In this document: positions 46,207-56,609 of the stretch, piece after piece
How positions within the stretch are numbered: the stretch's first letter is position 1
Layout: every line of letters starts with the position of its first letter
Origin: CAVTTH01 sp963737545
Lineage (GTDB): Bacteria > Verrucomicrobiota > Verrucomicrobiia > Chthoniobacterales > UBA10450
DNA: 64,000 bases
Direction: 5' to 3'
NCBI GenBank assembly: GCA_963737545.1
Contig: CAVTTH010000003.1
Location: 1,612,001 to 1,676,000 of the forward strand
Position numbers and translations under genes: made by a program
The notes under the pieces: model-generated
Seen by the model: the letters and a program-made list of their open reading frames with translations, nothing else
Database searches by the model: none
What the model was told of the DNA's origin: nothing

Positions 46207-47028
46207 TTAGGGGGAGTAGCCGAACCGTGGCTCCAGTTCCCGCATTGCTTTGGCGGCGTAATCCATGTCAGCCGCATCAAGGTAATCGGCATAACCGCCC
46301 ACCTTGCCGCGCCGCACTTTGAAAGACTCCGGATCGCGCGCGTCACCCGGTCGGAGAATTTTCGAATTAAACGCGCCGGCGGCTTCCAGTTTTTTCATGT
46401 TGTCGAAATCGGAAAAGGTGAGCGCGTGGGAAAACGCCCTCTCGTCCGGCAAGGCTTCACCGAGCACGGCGAGCAGTTTGCAGAAATTTTCCGCCGGTGC
46501 GGTCTGGAGTGATTCATAACGGATAAGTGTGAAATTCTCTCGATCGGAAAATTCGCGTAACCAACCGTTCATCGTCTCAGTGATCGAACGAATGCCGAAG
46601 TTGGGATCGCGCAGCAGATCACTCACGCTCTTTTGTTTCAGTGTATCGGGCGTCTCCGCGGTACGCCGGACGAGCTGCACATGATGCGAAACGAAAGCGT
46701 CGCGCGGATCACGGGCGAGGAGAATGATGGGATTGCGCTTCAGCTCCTTCGCTGGGATCAGGTACTTCCCTCGCAACCGGTCCCAGAAATCGGCTTTCGT
46801 CCGTTGTTCAAAACGGTCGTGCGAAAAGATCACGCGCGGAATCCCGCTCGGTCCGTACTGCTCCGGTTCGAGGGTAAAAGGGCGTCCGTGGCGCTCGCAA
46901 AAATATGCGCAAAGAAACGTCCGCACCCAGGTGCGACCGCTTTTTGGAATCGAGATGACGATCGCGTCGCCGCCGGATAATTCGCGCGCGCGGCTGCTGA
47001 AGTTCCAGCGCAATTCCTCGAGTTTCAT
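46207..47028 (-). CDS. PAPS-dependent sulfotransferase
   Basis: 273 residues. The 5'-phosphosulfate loop is SIPKSGRTWVRTFL near residue 26, and the 3'-phosphate binding site is LLARDPRDAFVSHH. The late segment FKVRRGKVGGYADYL is the KxGxxGxW-like region. It probably sulfates a surface glycan or lipid. It is coupled to the upstream glycosyltransferase-like gene by a 4-bp overlap, which supports a shared glycan product. Confidence 0.83.
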   Translation of the reverse strand: MKLEELRWNFSSRARELSGGDAIVISIPKSGRTWVRTFLCAYFCERHGRPFTLEPEQYGPSGIPRVIFSHDRFEQRTKADFWDRLRGKYLIPAKELKRNPIILLARDPRDAFVSHHVQLVRRTAETPDTLKQKSVSDLLRDPNFGIRSITETMNGWLREFSDRENFTLIRYESLQTAPAENFCKLLAVLGEALPDERAFSHALTFSDFDNMKKLEAAGAFNSKILRPGDARDPESFKVRRGKVGGYADYLDAADMDYAAKAMRELEPRFGYSP

Positions 47029-47822
47029 GGATCAAGATCGATCTCGCGATTTTTCAGAAGCGAAAGTTCTCGTCGCAAACGCCGGCGTGTCAGCGCCCGC
47101 CGGAAGCGACGGAGCGCGGAATTGGCGGAATACTCCGCGCGAAATCGCGGAGAAATTTCGACGCCATGCTCGCGACACATCGCGATCGCCTCCGCGGTCC
47201 AAAGCCCGCGGGTGATGGCCGACATCAGATAGGGTACGGGCGTGTTCTCTCTTTTGCTGTAGGAGAGCACGCGCATTTCCTTCGTCCGGTCGCTGCCACG
47301 CGATTCCATTTCCCAGGCATTTTCGCCATCACGCAAAATGGACGTCAACGCCTCGCGTTTCCAGAGCGTGATCTGACAGCGAGTCCGCCCATCCGATTCA
47401 CGAGGGACGATGCCGAAGCGGTCGTTGATTTGCTCGAAGCCCGGATCCAAATCGGAGCGGGCGCGAAAGCAAAGTGAATCGACGTTGTGTTCCAAAACGT
47501 AAGCCAGATCGGCAGCCAGCTGTTCGCGCTGCACCGGCGCCGTCAGGAAATAGTCTTCCTGCAAATAGAGGACGTACGGCTGGTCGATTTGTCGCAATGT
47601 TACGCGCATGTTCGCCGCCCAGCTGCGATCGGGTCCGACTGCAATCGGCGTGACAACACGCGATCGGATTCGAAGTTCGTTCACGATCAAAAAAGTTTGG
47701 AACGGACAATCGCCCCAGAATTTGTGGAAAAAAAATGTGAATGGATGCCAGACGTCGAAGAACGCATCGCAACTCGAAACCACAATGGCGACGGAGTCCG
47801 TGAAGTCCTTCAACTGCGGCAT
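47025..47822 (-). CDS. Glycosyltransferase-like protein
   Basis: 265 residues with a GT-A-like start (SVAIVVSSCDAFFDVWHPFTFFFHKFW) and a probable acidic motif in YVLYLQEDYFLTAPV. C-terminal basic helices suggest membrane association. The donor and acceptor are unknown. It is translated just before the sulfotransferase (ATGA overlap), suggesting glycan assembly followed by sulfation. Confidence 0.68.
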   Translation of the reverse strand: MPQLKDFTDSVAIVVSSCDAFFDVWHPFTFFFHKFWGDCPFQTFLIVNELRIRSRVVTPIAVGPDRSWAANMRVTLRQIDQPYVLYLQEDYFLTAPVQREQLAADLAYVLEHNVDSLCFRARSDLDPGFEQINDRFGIVPRESDGRTRCQITLWKREALTSILRDGENAWEMESRGSDRTKEMRVLSYSKRENTPVPYLMSAITRGLWTAEAIAMCREHGVEISPRFRAEYSANSALRRFRRALTRRRLRRELSLLKNREIDLDP

Positions 47823-47890
47823 GCGAAAGTCGTGCGGCAGCGATCTTCACCGCGCAAGCAGTTTCTTGGCTTCCGGCGAATCGCTTCCTT

Positions 47891-47976
47891 TTCCTGCTCT
47901 TGCTCGTGATCTTAATCGTGCTCCGACCGCTCCCTTTTTTTGGGATTATGAGCATGATCATGAGAAGGAGCAGGAA
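47891..47976. repeat. Imperfect purine/pyrimidine inverted repeat upstream of tmRNA
   Basis: TTCCTGCTCTTGCTCGTGATC on one side and GATCATGAGAAGGAGCAGGAA on the other pair imperfectly around a poly-T tract (47935-47941). It may terminate transcription from either side or be another dispersed palindrome. Confidence 0.4.
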
Positions 47977-48039
47977 TGCGCGGGATCGACTCTTGAATGA
48001 ATCCTGTGACTATCGTACAGTGTAGGGAGGTTAAAGGAA

Positions 48040-48394
48040 GGGGGCGCACTGGCTTCGACTCGTAGTTTGAAGCGCAGGCGGCATGTCGAGGATGGTTCGT
48101 TGGCCTCGTAAAAATCCGGACCAAAAAAAATAAACGCAGATCACCAAGATCTCGCTCTCGCGGCTTAATTGACCGCGATGTTTCCGGTTGGATGCCTGCT
48201 ACGGCTGGAAACATGGACAGCAGGCTAATCGTTCGGCGGAGTGACCGCGCCGGGCGGTGAAGGATTTCGTGGACGCTCGGGAGCTGGAGTGTGCCGGCGC
48301 AGCCTTCAGTTCCTTAAAAATAAATCACCGGCTACACATGTAGATGCTTGTGTGGATAGCGACGAGGACAGGGGTTCGACTCCCCTCGCCTCCA
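48040..48394 (+). ncRNA. ssrA: Transfer-messenger RNA
   Basis: One-piece tmRNA of about 355 nt. The 5' end GGGGGCGCACTGGCTTCGACT and the 3' end GGGGTTCGACTCCCCTCGCCTCCA form the tRNA-Ala-like domain. Acceptor strands GGGGGCG (48040-48046) and CGCCTCC (48387-48393) pair with one G-U. The tag frame starts at GCA 48136 and reads ADHQDLALAA then TAA (48166-48168), so the full tag is A-ADHQDLALAA, ending in the expected LAA. CCA is not encoded. It works with SmpB (32.7 kb). Confidence 0.96.
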
Positions 48395-48458
48395 CTTTTC
48401 GCTCGGAGCGTTAATGGTTCTTGTGGAGTTCGGTCGCGGTCATTTCACCTTGCGCCCG

Positions 48459-48722
48459 TTACCCTGTTTCGTCTGTCAGCGCTTCCGGCGACCGCCCTCC
48501 GCGCACATATTGCGCATCAAATGCGCGGAGCGCTGCTTCCACTGAACAGCCGAAACCGACAATGCCCTCATCGACGCTCGGGCCAAGGAGGACAATCCAG
48601 GTGTCGCCGCGATTCAGCAATTGCGGGTGCCTCATCGCACTTGGACTCCGGGGATGGGCCATGCAGTAACGCTCCATTCTCTCCATTGCCGCTCCCGTTT
48701 TAACCAACTCGCGCGTGCTCAT
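48459..48722 (-). CDS. Small hypothetical protein
   Basis: 87 residues from the ATG ending at 48722 (MSTRELVKTGAAMERMERY). The segment RGDTWIVLLGPSVDEGIVGFG followed by VEAALRAFDAQYVRG has balanced, protein-like composition and looks like a small alpha-beta domain. I do not recognise the family. It lies between tmRNA and the GH25 gene on the opposite strand. Confidence 0.5.
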   Translation of the reverse strand: MSTRELVKTGAAMERMERYCMAHPRSPSAMRHPQLLNRGDTWIVLLGPSVDEGIVGFGCSVEAALRAFDAQYVRGGRSPEALTDETG

Positions 48723-48844
48723 GTCATTCGAATTCTTCGAACTTGGAAAAGTTGCCTTCAATGGACGGGCTTGGCTATTGGACCTTAGTCGTACGGAGTC
48801 GCATTTCCACTTGTCTTCTGCGACATCCCATTATCTTTTCCTCG

Positions 48845-49657
48845 ATGAAGATTTCCGTGATTCGCACTTTCCTGGTGCTCCAGATCCTTCAAGTTTGTGC
48901 GTTTGCGTCGAACAGCGTTGTGAATTTATCGCACTACGACTTGATGCAGGTGGACTTCGAACGGATGAAAGCGGAAGGCATCGTCGGTGTAATTCACGAA
49001 GCGACCTATCCTCGTTTCGATCGCGACTCGCACTACGGTAACCGGCAGGTCGCAGCGATACGTGCCGGTTTGCTCTGGGGCGCATACCACTTTGGCGACG
49101 CCACCGATCCCGTCCGGCAAGCCGATCATTTCCTCGGCACGGTGGCTTCACAAGTGGACGGCGGAAGCCCGCGTCCGGACGGAGTATTGCTCGTGCTCGA
49201 TTTCGAGAAGAACGGCCACTACCCGGGTGGCACGATGCGCGTCGATCAAGCCGTCACGTTTGTTGAACGGATTCGGCAACGGACGGGGAAATATCCCGGC
49301 GTTTACGGGAGCGAGAATCGGCTTCGCGCAGTTCTGAACGGTCGCGAGGTCAGCTCGTCTCAAAGACAAATCCTCGCCAATTGCTGGTTGTGGATCGCGA
49401 ACTATCACTACCAACCACGCTTCACGTCGCCCTGGAGTGATTGGCATTTATGGCAATACACGGGTGATGGAAAATGTGATCTTCCGCGCGCGGCATTCCC
49501 TAAGGATGTGGCCAACATCCGGCATGCCGAACGCAACATTTTTCGCGGAACCCGAAGTGCGCTGGAAGCCTTCTGGCAGGAGCACTCCTGGCAGCCGAAT
49601 GAAGACAGCCAGGAATTAAGGTCGGTTAGCGAATCGCGAATTGTCCAGGGACAGTGA
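48845..49657 (+). CDS. GH25-type lysozyme
   Basis: Muramidase of 270 residues. The ATG at 48845 starts a signal peptide (MKISVIRTFLVLQILQVCAFA). The barrel begins VVNLSHYDLMQVDFERMKAEG and the D-x-E pair is in LLVLDFEKNG. GVYGSENRLRAVL and WHLWQYTGDG match later strands. It is likely a cell-wall or predation/defence hydrolase. Confidence 0.86.
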   Translation: MKISVIRTFLVLQILQVCAFASNSVVNLSHYDLMQVDFERMKAEGIVGVIHEATYPRFDRDSHYGNRQVAAIRAGLLWGAYHFGDATDPVRQADHFLGTVASQVDGGSPRPDGVLLVLDFEKNGHYPGGTMRVDQAVTFVERIRQRTGKYPGVYGSENRLRAVLNGREVSSSQRQILANCWLWIANYHYQPRFTSPWSDWHLWQYTGDGKCDLPRAAFPKDVANIRHAERNIFRGTRSALEAFWQEHSWQPNEDSQELRSVSESRIVQGQ

Positions 49658-49676
49658 TCGCGGCTGCCGTCCCGCT

Positions 49677-50808
49677 TCAGGCTGTCGCCTGACGGAATGC
49701 TGCCAGGAAAGCTTCCATCTCGGTTTTCTTTCCGATGGTCAGGCGCATGTAATTCGGCATCGCCGGGAATAATCGTCCAACCTGCACCCGGTGTTCCTTC
49801 ATCGCCGTGATCAGCGGCGGGACCGGACGTTTAACATCAACCATGATGAAATTCGCCTGTGACGGAATCGATTTGTAGCCCATCGCCTCCAGCTCGCTGA
49901 TCACGAATTTTTTTGCTTCGCTATTGAGGCGACGTCCGTTTGTCACTTGATCCGGATCGCTCAGACTCGCGATCGCCGCGACCAGCGCCATGATGTTGAC
50001 GCTGTCCCACATTTGATGCGGACGAATTTGCTCGATCGTTTCATGTTGCGCGACGCAATAACCGCAGCGCAGTCCGGCCATGCCGTAGATTTTTGAGAAA
50101 GTGCGTGCGACGATCAGGTTGGGATAATCCTTGATCAGCGGGATCACACTCTCGTAATCGGGGCTGTCAGCGTAATGATAGTACGCTTCGTCCACCAGAA
50201 TCATCGTCTGGCGCGGAACCTTGGCGATAAAATCGCGCACCTCGTTCTTCGGCGTGATGCTGGCTGTGGGATTATTTGGATTGCAGACGTAAATGAGTCC
50301 TTCTTTCGCGGCGGCCAGCATCTTTGGGAGGTCGTGACCAAAACCGGGAGTCAGCGGTAATTTCACGACTTCAGCGCCTCTGACTTTGGCGTGTTCGAGA
50401 ATTGCTTCGAAAGTTGGATCGGCGGCGACGAGTTTGCCGCGGGCCGGTCCGGTGAAGGTCTCGGCGCAGAGCTTGAGAATCTCACCCGAGCCGTCGCCGA
50501 TCAGAATTTGATCGTGATCGACGCCGTTCAGTTTCGCCAGCGCCTCAATAAACCCACGTTCGTGTTCGTCCGGATAGCGACATGAGAGACCGAACGAATC
50601 GGTCATCGCCTGGAGCGCTTTTGGCGAAGGACCATAAGGATTCTCGTTCGAACTCAAGCGCACGACGCTCGCGGTTTCCAACGAGTGGGCGGTCGTCGGT
50701 GCCACTGTTTCAGCAGCGAAGGAAATTGCCGGCCTGGCCACAGCGCAGGCCGCCCCTGCGCCTAACAACTGTGCGAATCGACGACGAGAAATCGAGATGG
50801 TACCTCAT
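49677..50808 (-). CDS. Tat-exported HisC-like aminotransferase (start shifted by an indel)
   Basis: PLP class I/II aminotransferase of the histidinol-phosphate type. Core motifs are RLSSNENPYGPSPKAL, CNPNNPTASI, LVDEAYYHYA and the PLP lysine in ARTFSKIYGMAGLRCGY. Extended upstream, the frame encodes ISISRRRFAQLLGAGAA, a twin-arginine signal, but it has no ordinary start. An ATG ending at 50808 with GGAGG in front lies one base out of phase, so a one-base indel between about 50797 and 50805 separates them. A periplasmic aminotransferase is unlikely to make histidine. Its substrate is unknown. Confidence 0.8.
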
Positions 50809-50929
50809 ATCGGAACCTCCTGAATTGAAATCGTTGGCATTATGCTGGCCAACTCCGGGGCGCGCCAGGCTTTTTGGCTGCCATTCTTGAATCGAATCGG
50901 GTCGACCGGGTTCAAGTCGGCGTGTTGGA

Positions 50930-51673
50930 TCAGTCTCGGAGCGGCACTCGCGAATCTATCCCTGATATTTGAGTCGCCAAATGCCTGGCCCGCGTCCGGG
51001 CGGAAGCGCGCTGCAACAGTTGCTGACACAAAGCGACGCAAAGGAGCGCGGCCGCAAAGAGAAGAATAGCGTAAAGAAAATCCGAGTGCTGACCGATCCA
51101 GTCGCTCTGACCAAGCGCGACTTTTAGAGCGGCGTCGATATCGCGACCGGAGTAGTTGGTTCCGTAAATCCATTTCGCGATTCGCAGCTTGGTGTCGAAA
51201 AACACGAGCATATTCGGATGCATGAATTCCTTTCCCGCCTCGCCGTATTGGAATCCGATCGATTGGAGGAGCGCATCGATGCTCGATCGATCGGCTCTGC
51301 CAATGAGCCAGCCAAGCGGCACGGACTCGCGCTCGCGATACTTCGCCAGCACCGATGGCGTGTCGGCGGGATCGAACGAAAAGAGCAACACCCGAAATTC
51401 TGTCGGATTACCGCTGGAATCGGCTAACGACTTCTTCAATTGCGCGACGTTCTGAATGCAAGGCCCCGGGCAGCGCGTGTAAATGGGAAGAAGAAGGAGC
51501 GGGTAGCCGCTGAGGTCGGATAGCTTGCGCACGCGACCGGTGTCGTCCGTCCAGCTAATCGGCGCTGCCAGGCGCCCGCGCTGCGGGGCGACGTTTTCGA
51601 GCGCGCCCGCGCGGAGAAACGACGCGCTCAACAACGCCGGCACGAGAATGGTCAACAGTCGCTTCGTCGACAT
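50930..51673 (-). CDS. SCO1/SenC-type copper chaperone
   Basis: 247 residues with a signal peptide. The copper ligands are C68-P-G-P-C72 and H152 (FMHPNM), within a thioredoxin-like fold. A C-terminal transmembrane helix (FLYAILLFAAALLCVALC) is unusual for SCO but could anchor it. It should load the CuA centre of the oxidase encoded just upstream, with abutting genes. Confidence 0.88.
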   Translation of the reverse strand: MSTKRLLTILVPALLSASFLRAGALENVAPQRGRLAAPISWTDDTGRVRKLSDLSGYPLLLLPIYTRCPGPCIQNVAQLKKSLADSSGNPTEFRVLLFSFDPADTPSVLAKYRERESVPLGWLIGRADRSSIDALLQSIGFQYGEAGKEFMHPNMLVFFDTKLRIAKWIYGTNYSGRDIDAALKVALGQSDWIGQHSDFLYAILLFAAALLCVALCQQLLQRASARTRARHLATQISGIDSRVPLRD

Positions 51674-53379
51674 CAGGGGGTCGATCCGAGTTTCAGTGGC
51701 ACCGGGCTGTCGGGTGAATACGGCGGCGCGCCGGGGAAATTACTCCGCAGAGTCTGGGTCAACGGCGGCGCGTACGCGACGACGATCAACAACAGCGCGC
51801 CCGCCAGCCATGGAGTGAGGCTTTGCACCGCCGGAATTTGTTCGTCGTGATAAGGCTCTGAGACGATTAACTCGAGTGCGCCCTGCTTCACCGGTTTCCC
51901 GAAAAGCGTGGCGAAGAATACGACGAAATAAATGAGCGCGGCGATCGTCATGATCGTTCCACCAAGGCTGCCAAGAATTTTCGCTGTGGTCCAATCGACA
52001 TGGTAGAGCGGCGATTGCGGATCGGCGTAGCTCAAACCCATGTTGGTGCGCCGCGGTTCGCCGCCGACTCCGCCGATAAACAGACCAGTCGAGAAGATCA
52101 TGATCCCGACCATCCAGATATACGGCACCCAGACATTCCAGCCTCGGCCTTTGATTTCTTTGCCGGTTAGTTTCGTAATCAGAAACAAGCTCATGCCGAT
52201 GTAGGAGAGAAAGACCGGACCGGCAACGGTTTGATGGAAGTGCGCCGGCAGCCACGAAGTGTTGTGAACGACGTTGTTCATATTGTACGATGCGTTCACG
52301 ATTCCGGTGATGCCGCCGAAGATGAAAATGACCAGCCCGGCGAAGAGATAGGAAAACATCCAGCGATCGCGATCGAGATACGGAAGTTTCTTCCACCAAC
52401 CGAACAGACCGCTGCCGCCATGCTCGCGCGCACCATGTTCCAGCGACGCCGCCATTGTAAACGCCGTGGCGAAGCTTGGGATCGCGACCAGCATGGTGAA
52501 GAACGCATGGACGAATTTCCAGGTGCTGCTGATGCCGGGTTCGGTGAACTGATGATGAATTCCCACCGGCACGGAGAAAAGGAGGAGCCAGAGGAAAGTC
52601 AGTCGGCCGGCGAAATCCGAATAGAGTTTTCCGCCGGCGAGCCTCGGCAGCATCATGTAATACATGACGTAAGTCGGCAGCAGCCAGAAATAGACGAGCG
52701 GATGTCCGAAGAACCAGAAGAGCATCCGCGACAGCGGCACGTTCACCGTCGGGACCCAACCGATCGACCACGGGATAAGAAGAAAGATCGTTTCAATCGC
52801 GACCGGAATGGTCGCAATCAACCAGACGATGAACGTCACGAAAATGCCGAGGATTGCGAGCGGCACTTTGCGGCCGGGATTCTCGCGTTTCCAGGCGAGG
52901 TAAGGGGGGATCCAGTTGAAAAACGCAATCCAGGAACCCACGATCGCGAGAGTTAGCCCGATATAAAAGGCCGGGTGCGCGCGCAACGGCGGGTAAAAGG
53001 TGTAGAGCACGGTCGCTTGTCCGGTGAGGATGACCGCCGCGGCCATCAGTGTGCCGCCCACCATCAAAGCGAAGGAGAGCCACGCCACCGTCATGTTCAG
53101 CGGACGGCCGAGGAAAAAGCGGACCAGCGCGTAACCAAACGCGACCGCGAAAAAAGTGGTGAAGACAATCGCATTCACCACTCCATGCAGGGTCAGGCCC
53201 TGATAATATTCGAGACCGAGGAACCGCGACTGGTGGATGATGCCGGACCGATAAAGGACCTGCATCAGGCCATGATAAATTCCGAGAATCAGCAGAGCGA
53301 CCGGGAAGATGATCTCGATCAGGATCATCTTTTTCAGCCCCGGCTCAATTTCCATCGCGTTTTCGTCCGAGAATTCCAT
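51673..53379 (-). CDS. Cytochrome c oxidase subunit I, ba3-type
   Basis: 568-residue heme-copper oxidase core. Ligands: YYQGLTLHGVVNAIVF (heme), FFGHPLVYFWLLPTYVMYY (CuB His and the cross-linked Tyr), SVPVGIHHQF (CuB His pair) and PAHFHQTVAG (hemes a/a3). The helix pattern and the lack of a class A K/D-channel signature point to the B-family (ba3). It is translated between subunit II and SCO1. Confidence 0.92.
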   Translation of the reverse strand: MEFSDENAMEIEPGLKKMILIEIIFPVALLILGIYHGLMQVLYRSGIIHQSRFLGLEYYQGLTLHGVVNAIVFTTFFAVAFGYALVRFFLGRPLNMTVAWLSFALMVGGTLMAAAVILTGQATVLYTFYPPLRAHPAFYIGLTLAIVGSWIAFFNWIPPYLAWKRENPGRKVPLAILGIFVTFIVWLIATIPVAIETIFLLIPWSIGWVPTVNVPLSRMLFWFFGHPLVYFWLLPTYVMYYMMLPRLAGGKLYSDFAGRLTFLWLLLFSVPVGIHHQFTEPGISSTWKFVHAFFTMLVAIPSFATAFTMAASLEHGAREHGGSGLFGWWKKLPYLDRDRWMFSYLFAGLVIFIFGGITGIVNASYNMNNVVHNTSWLPAHFHQTVAGPVFLSYIGMSLFLITKLTGKEIKGRGWNVWVPYIWMVGIMIFSTGLFIGGVGGEPRRTNMGLSYADPQSPLYHVDWTTAKILGSLGGTIMTIAALIYFVVFFATLFGKPVKQGALELIVSEPYHDEQIPAVQSLTPWLAGALLLIVVAYAPPLTQTLRSNFPGAPPYSPDSPVPLKLGSTP

Positions 53380-53396
53380 CGCCTGGTTTTCCTGGT

Positions 53397-54170
53397 TTAT
53401 TTCAATGTCTTCAGATACTCGACTATTTGATCGACCTCTTCTTTGGTCAGCTCGGGCTCGGGCATGAGCGGATCAAACCCGTTTACGACTTTCGCGTTCG
53501 GATTGACAATGGCTTCACGCAGATACGCGTCATCGGCGGTGATCATTGATCCATCGGCCATTTTTTCCTTTCGCCCATAAATTCCCTTCAGAGTTGGGCC
53601 GATACCTTCCTCGCCATCAATCGAATGGCAGGAAAGACAGTCCTTGGCGTCGAGCAGTCGGTTCACCGACCCGGCCGGCATCGGCACAGGCGGCCTTGAC
53701 TGCTGCGCGTGAAAAGCCGCCTTCTCCACAACGCGGAGATTGGCGGCCATACGGTCATGACCCTTGCCGCAAAATTCGTGGCAGAGCAATTGATAAACGC
53801 GGGGATGGTCGAATTTCACCCGCGCATAGTTCACCGTCCCGGGCACAGCCATCAAATTCAGATCCGTCCCTACCAGGAGCAGCCCGTGGGTGACATCCCG
53901 CGTGCTCAGGTAGATATCCACCGTCGAACCGGCCGGCACCGTCACATCCTCCGGCTCGAACTTCCACATCCGCGCAACGTAATGCACTTCGTAGTGCGTC
54001 GGTGAATGGGCGATCAGTTCACCTTTTTGAAATGGCTTGACGTCGGTCAGACAGGTGGGCAGGCCGACGTGATAAAGATTCACCGCCAGGGCGGCGAGCG
54101 CGAAGAGCGTCAGCACAAACGCCACCGAAATAATAATGATTCGTCTCTCCAGCTGGCCAACGCTCGTCAT
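53397..54170 (-). CDS. Cytochrome c oxidase subunit II with fused cytochrome c
   Basis: 257 residues. One N-terminal anchor (IIIISVAFVLTLFALAALAV) precedes the cupredoxin domain with CuA ligands H95, C130, E132, C134, H138 and M141 (CHEFCGKGHDRM). A C-terminal class I cytochrome c carries C178-LSC-H182 and a later Met. The fusion is as in caa3 oxidases, although subunit I is B-type. Confidence 0.92.
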   Translation of the reverse strand: MTSVGQLERRIIIISVAFVLTLFALAALAVNLYHVGLPTCLTDVKPFQKGELIAHSPTHYEVHYVARMWKFEPEDVTVPAGSTVDIYLSTRDVTHGLLLVGTDLNLMAVPGTVNYARVKFDHPRVYQLLCHEFCGKGHDRMAANLRVVEKAAFHAQQSRPPVPMPAGSVNRLLDAKDCLSCHSIDGEEGIGPTLKGIYGRKEKMADGSMITADDAYLREAIVNPNAKVVNGFDPLMPEPELTKEEVDQIVEYLKTLK

Positions 54171-54174
54171 TGAT

Positions 54175-54306
54175 TCAACTCCGCACGATCATGATCCAAT
54201 AGAGCGTGAACCAAATCACGGCGTAAAGGAGGAGCAGGAGAACGAAGAAGACGATTGCCCCGCTCGGGAAGAACATTTTCCCGTTTTGTGATTCGTTAGG
54301 CTTCAT
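54175..54306 (-). CDS. Oxidase subunit IIa-like small membrane peptide
   Basis: 43 codons from the ATG ending at 54306 (MKPNESQNGKMFFPSG), with a single helix (AIVFFVLLLLLYAVIWFTLYW). Position directly before subunit II and size match the small IIa/CbaD helix of ba3 oxidases. Confidence 0.7.
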   Translation of the reverse strand: MKPNESQNGKMFFPSGAIVFFVLLLLLYAVIWFTLYWIMIVRS

Positions 54307-54632
54307 CTCTCTGGCCGATGGACCGCACGATCGAAGAGGACAGAACATGGCGACGACGGGTGGAGAGACGGCGATGGGCTGCATACGGCTCAGATCATGA
54401 ACGGGATTCGTTAAATTCGCGAGACATTCCTTGGTTTTTATTGGTCTTGAATTAGCATCGTCACATTTCGACGCTTGCTCGCGAATGCTTTCGGAGTTGG
54501 ACGCTTTTTTCCGCCCAGCTCCGCCTTGGCGCGCCGTAGCCTCTTGTCGCGCCGTGGCTTTGCGTAGGAGGATGGCGAAGGCGGGAATTTGCCGGTGGAT
54601 TCGTGCCGCATTTTTGATACTGTCTTCTTTAC

Positions 54633-56583
54633 GTGAATCCGCCTCCTGTCATTCCTGAAACCGCTGCTTCGAACGGCGCTGCCGATGCCAGTCCTGCCAC
54701 GGATCGCGCCGATCTCCGGCCTGAAAGTATCAACGACGCAGTCATTCGCCTCGCCGGCAATTCCCAGGACGGCATTCAGTCCGCCGGCGCTTTTCTCGCG
54801 AGGCTGGCCGGACGCAGCGCACAGGATGTCATGACCTACATGACGATCCCCGCCACGATTTCCGGCGGACCGTCGATCTTCCAAGTCCGTATCGGGACTG
54901 GTGAAGTCCTCTCGGCGGGGGATGAAGCCGACTTCCTCGTCGCGTTTTATCAACACAGTTATCAGGACCACATCGGCTTTCTGAAAGAGGGCGGTGTGCT
55001 TCTTTATGATTCTGACAACGTTGAGCCAAACCTCGACGACAAGCGTTTCGTGTATGTCGGCGTCCCAATCACCGGACTAACCGTCGAAGCGCTCGGCGGA
55101 ACAGCCAAGGACAAAGGCAAAAACATTTTCGTCCTCGGTCTCATCTCGAAAATTTTCAATCTCGATGTTGAGAAACTGAAGACCATCATCACCGAAAAAT
55201 TCAAGGGCAAAGACGAGAGCATCGTCAACACCGCGCTCATGGCCTTTCAGGCCGGCTACGGCTATCCCGTCGGCAGGGTGCTCACGCACCAATATCGATT
55301 TGAGCCGCACGTTCCGAAAGAGGGCGAGCGCGCGCAGATCACGATGGATGGCAACCAGGCGCTCGCCTACGGCTTGATCGCCGCCGGCGTGCGTTACGGC
55401 GCCGGTTATCCCATCACGCCCTGGTCGTCGGTCATGGAAATTTTACGGGGCGAACTCCCGAAATACGGTGGAATCTTCGTGCAGGCCGAGGATGAACTCG
55501 GCGCCGTGTCGATTGCGCTCGGTTTTTCCTTCTCGGGCTACCTCGCCGTCACCGGCAGCGCCGGTCCCGGCATCTCGCTCAAGACCGAAGCGATCGGCTG
55601 GGCTTCCATGTCGGAGATGCCGCTCATCATTATCAACGTGCAACGCGGCGGACCGAGCACTGGCCTGCCCACGAACGTCGAGCAGAGCGATCTCTTTCAA
55701 GCCATTTTTGGCGGGCACGGCGACAGCCCGCGCGTCGTTCTTGCGGCCGCGACGGTGGAGGATTGTTTTTACATCGCGATCGAGGCGGCCCGTATTGCGC
55801 GCAAATACAGCACGCCGGTTTTTATTTTGAGCGACACCTCCCTGGCGACGCGGATCGAAGCGTTCCACGAACCGGAGCTGAAGGGTTTGATGATAGATCC
55901 GAAGCTGGATCTTTCGCCGCGCCCGGCTGGCTTCAAGCCCTATGCGGTCGATCAGATCACCCAACATGCGACGCCCGGCGCGCCGATGATCGACGGAAAA
56001 TATCCGCTCGTCTCCGGACTCGAGCACGACGAGATGGGTCATCCGACCGGCAGTCCGAAGTTGCACATGGCCATGACGGCGAAACGCCGCAACAAATTGC
56101 GCAAGCTCGCCGAGGAAATTCCGGTGCCCGAAGTCTATCGGCGATCAGGAGGGTGGCACGCTGCTCGTCGGCTGGGGTTCCACCTACGGCCCGATCCACG
56201 ACGCGGTGAAACTGGCGCGCGAAAATGGCGAGAAAACTGGCGCGCTGCATCTGCGGCACCTTCACCCGTTGCCGAACGGCCTCGAAAAAATCTTCGCCAG
56301 ATTCAAACGCATCGTCACCGTCGAAATGAATGACCAGGGCGTCTACGGTTTCGGCCAGCTGGCCACCATTCTGCGGGCGCGTTACTGCGAGCCGAAAATC
56401 GAAAGCGCCACCAAGACCGACGGTCTCACCTTCCGCGTGAAAGAAATTCTCGAACGCGTTTTCGAAGGCCGCTCGTTTGCCGCCCGGCATATTCCGCGCG
56501 AAGGCCTCCCCATCGTTCACGCCGACACCGCAGCCGAGAATGTGAAGTCCTTGAAAGAAGTCGTCCCGCAAGGAGTCGGTTAA
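54633..56583 (+). CDS. korA: Second 2-oxoacid:acceptor oxidoreductase alpha, broken by +1 frameshift
   Basis: Paralogue of korA1 with gamma-alpha fusion (QDGIQSAGAFLARLAG in gamma; YGAGYPITPWSSVMEIL and VQRGGPSTGLPTNVEQSDLF in alpha). GTG start at 54633. The frame holds to EVYR near 56143, where one extra base (TATCGGCGATC, expected TATGGCGATC) shifts it. The rest, DQEGGTLLVGWGSTYGPIHD to VVPQGVG, is in the next frame and stops at 56581-56583. Joined length is about 650 residues. The beta gene follows after 26 bp. Confidence 0.88.
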
Positions 56584-56609
56584 AGAATCGCCGCTAACGC
56601 AATTTAAAG

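Noticed and set aside
54438..54631. Minus-strand ORF upstream of korA2
   Set aside because: Much of it is antisense to korA2 and the rest overlaps a GCGCGCCGTAGCC-type repeat. No protein features.
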